Shown here piece by piece: positions 59,484 to 64,000 of a DNA stretch of 64,000 bases; within the stretch, counting starts at the first letter, position 1, and every line of letters begins with the position of its first letter. The stretch lies in assembly GCF_042433915.1 (NCBI RefSeq), contig NZ_JBHLUN010000003.1, positions 62,001 to 126,000 on the forward strand, read 5' to 3'. Below the pieces are notes generated by a model. The model was not told where the DNA came from and did not search any database. It saw only the letters and a list, made by a program, of their open reading frames with translations. Origin of the DNA: Roseomonas elaeocarpi. Lineage in GTDB: Bacteria; Pseudomonadota; Alphaproteobacteria; Acetobacterales; Acetobacteraceae. Position numbers and translations under genes: made by a program.

Positions 59484-59535
59484 CCGGCGGGACAGCCGCC
59501 GGAGCAGCCCTGTGGAGCAGCCCTGTCCGGGCTGC
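59484..59535. repeat. Hairpins and a tandem 13-bp duplication after pdxA2
   Basis: CCGGCGG-GACAG-CCGCCGG (59484-59502) is a seven-pair hairpin six bases after the stop. Next, GGAGCAGCCCTGT occurs twice in direct tandem (59501-59513 and 59514-59526). The second copy can also pair as GCAGCCC-TGTCC-GGGCTGC (59517-59535). The cluster lies between convergent genes and probably ends both transcripts. Confidence 0.5.
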
Positions 59536-59580
59536 CCCCCTCTCATTCGCGAGGCTCAGGCTCCCCGCGGATGAAAGGTT

Positions 59581-60294
59581 TTACCAGGGCAGGTCCACCC
59601 AGCTGAGGTGGCCGCCTTTTCCAGCGCCGGTGTCCATGAACACCGCGGCACCGCCCAGGGCGCCCACATGCGTCAGCGGCCTGCCGTCCGAGGAGCGCGT
59701 CTCGTGCCCCACGTAAACGGTGATGCCAGGGGGAATGCGGTCCACCCAGTCGTGCAGCCGCTCGGGAAAGCCGTCGGGGCGCATGCGGCTGGTGACCTGT
59801 CCGAACAGCGCGCGGGGCACCAGCCCGTCGGGACGCTGGGCGCCCGCCTCAGGCGGCGGCGCGGCGTGCAGCATCCGCGGGTGGAAGCCACCATGCACGA
59901 AGACGCGCTGATTGATTCGCAGCCAGGCGGGGGCCCGCGCGACCTCCAGCAGGGTGCGGGCACGCAGTGCTTCCGCGTCGGGGGCCTGATCGATCTGCCG
60001 CAGGGTCTGGCCCAACCCATTGGCGTCGATGTGCAGCCGTGCGCCGGTCAGCGCCCGGCGCAGCTTGTGGTCGTGGTTTCCCAGCAGAAACAGCCCGGCG
60101 CGGGCGTCCAGCATCGCGAAGACGCGGCGCAGCACGCCCGGCGCGTCGGACCCGCCATCGGTGAGGTCGCCCAGCTGGATCACGAAGAGCCGTTCCGCCG
60201 TGGCACCCTCCAGGGCCACCGACAAGGCCGCAGCGTCGCTGTGGACGTCACCGATCACCCGCAACCCATCGAATTGGGATCTCAGATCGCTCAC
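59581..60294 (-). CDS. Calcineurin-like metallophosphoesterase
   Basis: Phosphoesterase of 237 residues starting at GTG 60294, with GGAGACG about ten bases upstream. Metal-binding motifs: GDVHSD (Asp16, His18), GDLTDGG (Asp43), GNHDH (Asn73, His74), a histidine in VHGGFH, and GHET near the C-terminus. The arrangement resembles the PrpE/ApaH-like serine-threonine phosphatase group, which may act on proteins or dinucleotide polyphosphates. A 30-codon longer frame exists but lacks any start signal. It stands alone. Confidence 0.85.
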   Translation of the reverse strand: MSDLRSQFDGLRVIGDVHSDAAALSVALEGATAERLFVIQLGDLTDGGSDAPGVLRRVFAMLDARAGLFLLGNHDHKLRRALTGARLHIDANGLGQTLRQIDQAPDAEALRARTLLEVARAPAWLRINQRVFVHGGFHPRMLHAAPPPEAGAQRPDGLVPRALFGQVTSRMRPDGFPERLHDWVDRIPPGITVYVGHETRSSDGRPLTHVGALGGAAVFMDTGAGKGGHLSWVDLPW

Positions 60295-60475
60295 CCCACA
60301 ATCGTCTCCATCGCCGCGCCCAACGGATCCTGCCTTCAACAAAGGATTTGCGGGGTGCCAACGCGCGAAACGGGCGATCGGCACAGCGGCAGGGGTGCAA
60401 TCTTGCGAAGCGAGGGAAGAAAATTCCGCCAGCCCGATCAGGCGCCTGGGCGGGAACGGCCCGGCGCGCGCGTCC

Positions 60476-60733
60476 TCAGTCGATGTTCAGCGCGGAGGAA
60501 CCCTGGGGCAGCGCGCCTTCCTCCTGCGCGATCAGCTGTGCCGCGAGGAGCAGCGTCCGCCTACCCTGCGAGCTCAGTGCATCCCAGAGCAGCAGCAGCC
60601 TTTCCTGCCCATCGATCGCGCTCTGCCGGGCCTTGCGAATGCGGCGAGGCGGGGAAGATTCGTCGCCCATCAGCGGCCGTACCTCACCGTCGATCAGCCG
60701 GGCGACCCGCAGGCGCTTCGGGGAGGATGGCAT
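60476..60733 (-). CDS. Small hypothetical protein
   Basis: Candidate protein of 85 residues beginning MPSSPKRLRVARLIDGEV, basic in the first third. A predicted amphipathic helix (ERLLLLWDALSSQGRRTLLLAAQLIAQEEG) follows. I recognise no family. The ATG at 60733 has only a weak purine-rich site (GAGATCCGGA) upstream. It lies in the gap between the phosphoesterase and esterase genes and is divergent from the latter. Codon use fits the genome, but a chance frame cannot be excluded. Confidence 0.45.
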   Translation of the reverse strand: MPSSPKRLRVARLIDGEVRPLMGDESSPPRRIRKARQSAIDGQERLLLLWDALSSQGRRTLLLAAQLIAQEEGALPQGSSALNID

Positions 60734-60894
60734 GTTGGAAATCCGGATCTCGCGCGCAGGTAAGTAAGAGCGGCGACGTTCGTCAATCGGAACGGTCGGT
60801 CTGCCGGGCAGCCGGGCGTAGCCTGAGGCGTTGCTGCCCAGGCGTGCCTCCCTGGTTCGGCACGATGCGATGAAGCGACGGAGGATGTGCTGGA

Positions 60895-62049
60895 ATGCCC
60901 CCAGCCAAGGCGATGGCCGGCGTGATCCAGCCAGCGGATGATGCGGAGGTGGCGGCGCCCCCCTCCGCTCCGGCGGCGACCCGGCCCGCTGCGGCCGGGC
61001 AGCCGGCACGGGCGTTCGAGCTCCCGGTCTTCGACGCGGAGGATCTCAGCGACCTGCGCGCCATGAATGCCAGGCTGGACCGCTTTCCGCGCTTTCGCGT
61101 GCGGGGGCAGTGGGAAGCCGACCTGATCCAGGCGCTGCTGCGGGGCAGCCAGCTGCTCTCGTCCCTACGCTATCCCCGGGGACGCATCGTGGCGGAAAAC
61201 CGGATGGTGCGCTGGCGCGACCGCTCCGCGCGCGTCCGGATCATCCGCCCCTCGGGGGCGTGCCAGGGCCTCTACCTGGATATCCACGGCGGCGCCTGGG
61301 CGGTCGGCAACGCCGAGATGGACGACCCCGTGAACGCCGCCATCGCCCGGGACTGCGGCCTGGCCACGGTGAGCATCGACTACCGCCTGGCCGGACGGCA
61401 CCCACTGGAAGAGGTGTTTCGGGATTGCGAGACCGCCGCCGGCTGGGCCCTGGATGAGGGACTGGCGGAACTCGCGCCCACGCCAGCCCAAGGGGAGACG
61501 GTGCGAGGGGCAACGGAGCCGACGGTCTTCATCGGTGGCGAGTCCGCGGGCGCGCACCTGGCCGTGACGACGCTGCTGCGCCTGCGCGATGCCGGGCAGG
61601 ACCTGACACCAGTGCGCGGGGCCGTGCTGTTCTACGGCGCCTTCGATCTCGGCGGCTCCGCAGGGCTGCTGGCGGCGCCGCCCGGCACGTTGGTGCTGCA
61701 CCACCGCGCGGCGGAGGCGCTGCACCAGCTGCTGCCAGGCCTGTCGGTCGAGGAGCGGCGGGCGGCGCGCTACTCGCCGCTTTTCGCACCCTTGCACGGC
61801 CTGCCGCCCGCCCTGTTCCTGGTGGGAGAGGCCGACCCCTTGCGGGAAGAAAGCGTGGAGATGTGCCGGCGCTGGCGCGACGCCGGCAACCCCGCCGCGC
61901 TGCTCCGCGTGCCGGAAGCGCCGCACGCCTTTAACCGCTTCCCCAGCCGCGTGGCCTACAAGGCCAACGCCGCCGTGCGCGCCTGGATCAACGCGGGTGC
62001 TGCCGTCCCCGGGCGCGATCAACCCGGTGGGGATCAGGCCGGGGCGTAG
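60895..62049 (+). CDS. Alpha/beta-hydrolase, hormone-sensitive lipase-type esterase
   Basis: Esterase of 384 residues. The oxyanion-hole motif HGGAW starts at His131, the nucleophile is Ser217 in GESAGAH, and Asp314 (EADPL) and His344 (APHAFN) complete the triad. This is the HSL (family IV) pattern for short-chain esters. About 45 alanine-rich residues precede the fold and have no signal-peptide shape. GGAGGA stands before the ATG. The gene's 3' end overlaps that of the convergent DUF6134-like gene by 16 bases. Confidence 0.88.
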   Translation: MPPAKAMAGVIQPADDAEVAAPPSAPAATRPAAAGQPARAFELPVFDAEDLSDLRAMNARLDRFPRFRVRGQWEADLIQALLRGSQLLSSLRYPRGRIVAENRMVRWRDRSARVRIIRPSGACQGLYLDIHGGAWAVGNAEMDDPVNAAIARDCGLATVSIDYRLAGRHPLEEVFRDCETAAGWALDEGLAELAPTPAQGETVRGATEPTVFIGGESAGAHLAVTTLLRLRDAGQDLTPVRGAVLFYGAFDLGGSAGLLAAPPGTLVLHHRAAEALHQLLPGLSVEERRAARYSPLFAPLHGLPPALFLVGEADPLREESVEMCRRWRDAGNPAALLRVPEAPHAFNRFPSRVAYKANAAVRAWINAGAAVPGRDQPGGDQAGA

Positions 62050-62741
62050 TGCACCGGCACGCCGTCATCCCCCACGGTCGTGAAGCCGATCCAGCGCCCG
62101 GCGGCATCGTAGGTGGCTTCCGTGAAAGGCTTGCCCGGCAGCTTCCAACTGTTGCCGGAGCGCACCGGCCGCTGCTCCACCAGGTGCCCGGACACGGTGT
62201 CCAGCAGGGGCCGCGACAGCACTGCGGGGTTCCACCAGGACAACGGCGCGGCATCGCCGGGCAGCGGCATCGGAGCGTTGTCGCCCTCAGCCAGCAGCAG
62301 CCCCGCCCCTTCCCGCCGGATCAGGCAATGGCCCGCCCGGCTTTGCCGCTCGCTAAGGGAGCGGAAGCCCAGCAGCCGGTCGCCTTCCCAGCTTTCCGTG
62401 TAGTCATGGGCGAAGCGGAACACCGTGAAGCTCAGGAAACGGATGGCGATCTCGATCTCGGTGCGGATCATCCGCTGCGCCCCGTTTTCCGTGTAAGTGA
62501 CCTTGTGGGTGCCGACGGTCTTGTCTTCCCGCAGGATGTTCCAGCGGTAGCCCACCGGCGGGGCAGCACCCTGGGCAGCACCCGCCCGCAACAGGGCCCC
62601 TGCCGGCAGGGACAGCGCCAGCAGCGACAATGCCGCGCGCCGGCCCGGCCCCGCGGCTGCCTCCGTGGGTACCTGCCGGACTGCCCTGCCCGAATCCACA
62701 GGCTGGGGCGCGGCGTCACGGCTCTGGCGGGCAGGCATCAT
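62034..62741 (-). CDS. DUF6134-like exported protein
   Basis: Protein of about 235 residues. After a variable leader comes a hydrophobic stretch (RRAALSLLALSLPAGALLRAGAA, roughly residues 33-55) that looks like a twin-arginine or Sec signal. The body (YRWNILREDKTVGTHKVTY, FLSFTVFRFAHDYTESWEGDRLLGFRS, SWWNPAVLSRPLLDTVSG) resembles the DUF6134 family of unknown function, predicted beta-barrel-like and periplasmic. ATG 62741 (or 62738) follows CGAGGA; a longer frame to 62942 has no support. Confidence 0.7.
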   Translation of the reverse strand: MMPARQSRDAAPQPVDSGRAVRQVPTEAAAGPGRRAALSLLALSLPAGALLRAGAAQGAAPPVGYRWNILREDKTVGTHKVTYTENGAQRMIRTEIEIAIRFLSFTVFRFAHDYTESWEGDRLLGFRSLSERQSRAGHCLIRREGAGLLLAEGDNAPMPLPGDAAPLSWWNPAVLSRPLLDTVSGHLVEQRPVRSGNSWKLPGKPFTEATYDAAGRWIGFTTVGDDGVPVHYAPA

Positions 62742-63244
62742 CGGGCAGTCCTCGGTAATGTTCGTCACAGCTTGCATCTCTGTCCGCGATGGCAAGGGTG
62801 TGGCGCGGCGCTTGCGCTGCCTTCGCCGTCCGGGTGCGCGCGCCGGAACCGCCTCCGCCGCGGGATCAGACCATGCGACACGGCTTGATGCGCCGGACGG
62901 GGAACAGGGCCGCGTCGGGCCGGCGCCGGCTGCGTTTTTCAAGAGAAATTCAGCATGCTAGCAATGGCCTGGGATCAAGGGGGCTGTCCGTGAAACAGTT
63001 GCTGCTGCTGCCTTGCGGGCAGCGGAAACCCAGCTTCTAGGCCACTTTCCTGTCACCACCCTTCTATCGTACCCGGCTCCGTACCCGGTTTCTACAGGTG
63101 CTTACCTGCTGCAGCCACGATCACGAGTTTGCGTGAGTTGTCGCGCCGCTGCGACGATCAGGCTGGAACATAACAGGAACATACTTTACCGGGGGAGTGG
63201 CGCCACCTGGCGCGTCATCCCGCCTTTCCCCCGGAGGCTCACCC
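62742..63244. other. Gene-poor region ending in a predicted SOS promoter
   Basis: These 503 bp contain no credible gene: short open frames exist, but their codon use and lack of ribosome sites speak against them. The stretch 62930-63190 is visibly less G+C-rich than the surrounding genes. The recognisable element is a LexA-type box at 63166-63180. The region could be the left part of an accessory segment that continues past the window. Confidence 0.4.
63166..63180 (+). promoter_or_regulatory. Alphaproteobacterial LexA (SOS) box
   Basis: GAAC-ATAACAG-GAAC is an exact match to GAAC-N7-GAAC (GTTC-N7-GTTC on the other strand), the LexA consensus of Alphaproteobacteria. It lies 64 bp upstream of the next start codon, within an A+T-richer patch, which is a normal place for LexA to block a promoter. 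By chance such a match is expected only about once per tens of kilobases. Confidence 0.65.
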
Positions 63245-63487
63245 GTGTCCGACACCCCGCCCCTCAGCCCGGCCGATCCCGACAAGCTCGCGTCCGCCAT
63301 CGCCTACGCGCTCTGCTTCGATGGGCGAGGCAAGCCTCTGGGCGTCCAGGCAAAGGCCGACCACAGCTACATGGCCCGGAACGTGATGCAGCAGTTGGAG
63401 CGCTCGGGCTACTTGGTGACCAAGAAGCCGTCGTTGGACCGTCTGGAAATGGGCGTGCCGGTCTACGCCACCCGGCCAGTCGACTGA
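63245..63487 (+). CDS. Small hypothetical protein behind the LexA box
   Basis: Soluble protein of 80 residues starting with GTG, with GGAGG seven bases upstream. The sequence is mostly helical (DPDKLASAIAYALCFDGRGK, then SYMARNVMQQLERSGYLVTKK) and looks like a compact DNA-binding-like or adaptor domain, but I recognise no family. The LexA-type box 64 bp upstream suggests induction by DNA damage. A zinc-ribbon-like gene follows after 23 bp, probably in one transcript. Confidence 0.65.
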   Translation: MSDTPPLSPADPDKLASAIAYALCFDGRGKPLGVQAKADHSYMARNVMQQLERSGYLVTKKPSLDRLEMGVPVYATRPVD

Positions 63488-63510
63488 CACCAGCCGCGTC
63501 GCCGTGATCC

Positions 63511-63867
63511 GTGGCCCACAACATCTCCGAGGAGACCCGCCGGCGCAGGGCGCTCGCAATGCGCGCCCGCGATTGGAGTTCCGACATGCTCCTTGGCATA
63601 GGGTGCAGCTGCGGGCACCGGCTGAAGGTGCGGATGGGCGGCGTCGCGCAAGACTACCCGCACACCACCTTCGCCGAGATGATACGGCGCTATCGCTGCC
63701 GGCATTGCCTGCGCAGACCAGAGCGGGTCGCGATCCTCGCGCCGACCAACCACCGCCGCGGCGGCGAGGTCATCATCATGCTGCACGGCGCGGTGCCTGA
63801 GACGCGGGGGCTCGTCTGCGACATGTCCCGGCCCAGCGGCTCCGACCTCTTCAGGTCGCGCAGCTAA
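63511..63867 (+). CDS. Small zinc-ribbon-like hypothetical protein
   Basis: Protein of up to 118 residues starting at GTG 63511. An arginine-rich helix (SEETRRRRALAMRARDW) precedes a four-cysteine knuckle: CSC (Cys32, Cys34) and CRHC (Cys63, Cys66), the layout of a zinc ribbon. The second half contains VAILAPTNHRRGGEVIIML. The start is uncertain: ATG 63586 has a better ribosome site (GGAG) and would keep all four cysteines. No family recognised. It follows the 80-residue gene by 23 bp and probably shares its predicted SOS control. Confidence 0.6.
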   Translation: MAHNISEETRRRRALAMRARDWSSDMLLGIGCSCGHRLKVRMGGVAQDYPHTTFAEMIRRYRCRHCLRRPERVAILAPTNHRRGGEVIIMLHGAVPETRGLVCDMSRPSGSDLFRSRS

Positions 63868-63881
63868 ATGGCGGGGATGCG

Positions 63882-64000
63882 TCACGTCGTAGCGAGAAGC
63901 TCGTGAAGGGCCTTGAGGATTTCACTGCCCTCAGATGACCCAGCGATCAGGCAGGGGTCATCCCACTGGTTCTGAAAGGCGAAGCTGCATCCACCGAAGC
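63882..64000 (-). CDS. 3' end of a gene entering from the right edge
   Basis: Leftward from the window edge 38 codons are open and end at a TGA (63882-63884). They read from FGGCSFAFQNQWDDPC to ILKALHELLATT. Composition (Trp, Cys, Asp-rich, then an amphipathic helical end) looks like real protein. Third codon positions are less G+C-rich (about 26 of 38) than in the rest of the window, which hints at acquired DNA. I do not recognise the family. It converges on the zinc-ribbon-like gene with 14 bp between stops. Confidence 0.5.
   Translation of the reverse strand, partial: FGGCSFAFQNQWDDPCLIAGSSEGSEILKALHELLATT

Noticed and set aside
62789..63040. Short plus-strand frames in the gene-poor region before the LexA box
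   Set aside because: No ribosome binding site, arginine-rich random-looking product, and low G+C bias at third positions.

Overview
The window is a chromosomal segment of a very G+C-rich (about 70% by eye) alphaproteobacterium, probably an Acetobacteraceae member of the Roseomonas type. This placement is inference from four things: the composition, an UPF0262 gene, orphan Bug-type (tripartite tricarboxylate) binding proteins, and an alphaproteobacterial LexA box. I see no rRNA, tRNA, CRISPR array, insertion sequence or phage module. About 53 protein genes fill the window, in short operons that are often divergent or convergent. Many gene ends carry perfect G+C-rich hairpins without a U-tract.

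Layout. 0-3.1 kb: sugar-acid genes (DenD-like dehydrogenase, KDPG-type aldolase, KDG-type kinase). 3.2-8.6 kb: class V aminotransferase, DUF983, UPF0262, mtnA, MHS-family transporter. 8.7-14.3 kb: Lrp-type regulator divergent from a large bifunctional PutA, then an exported beta-propeller lactonase. 14.5-20 kb: SDR divergent from an HxlR regulator, a polar amino-acid-type ABC receptor with two permeases and no ATPase, and a D-2-hydroxyacid dehydrogenase. 20.3-25.9 kb: sugar-type binding protein coupled to a DUF2264 protein, then a LigI-like lactonase coupled to a DctA-like symporter. 25.9-29.7 kb: endonuclease III-like protein, Bug receptor, rhodanese, MFS exporter. 29.7-34.2 kb: NMT1/SsuA-like receptor, Old Yellow Enzyme homologue, and a divergent ATPase-permease pair that shares an intergenic palindrome with them. 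34.4-43.1 kb: DUF4142, M20 amidohydrolase, Lhr-like helicase with PdeM, and a GH32 enzyme with a long N-terminal extension. 43.2-48.8 kb: molybdopterin reductase, manganese catalase, GH15. 49-59.5 kb: Bug receptor, then a divergent catabolic unit. 59.6-64 kb: phosphoesterase, esterase, small unknown genes and a LexA box.

The most system-like part is 50.3-59.5 kb. One arm is SDR, IclR regulator, iron-type alcohol dehydrogenase, a cytoplasmic Asp-box (sialidase-like) propeller and a DapA-family lyase. The other arm is a sodium:solute symporter, a DUF1537 acid-sugar kinase and a PdxA2-type dehydrogenase. The kinase and PdxA2 pair is known to convert four-carbon sugar acids to dihydroxyacetone phosphate. 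The other arm would prepare the substrate. Near-identical palindromes (GTTCG-sAATs-CGAAC) lie between the arms and just upstream of the iclR start, so the regulator probably controls both arms and itself. Its substrate is not evident.

Two other places merit attention. One is a small-gene module behind a GAAC-N7-GAAC SOS box at the right edge. The other is the GH32 enzyme encoded directly behind a DNA-repair pair.
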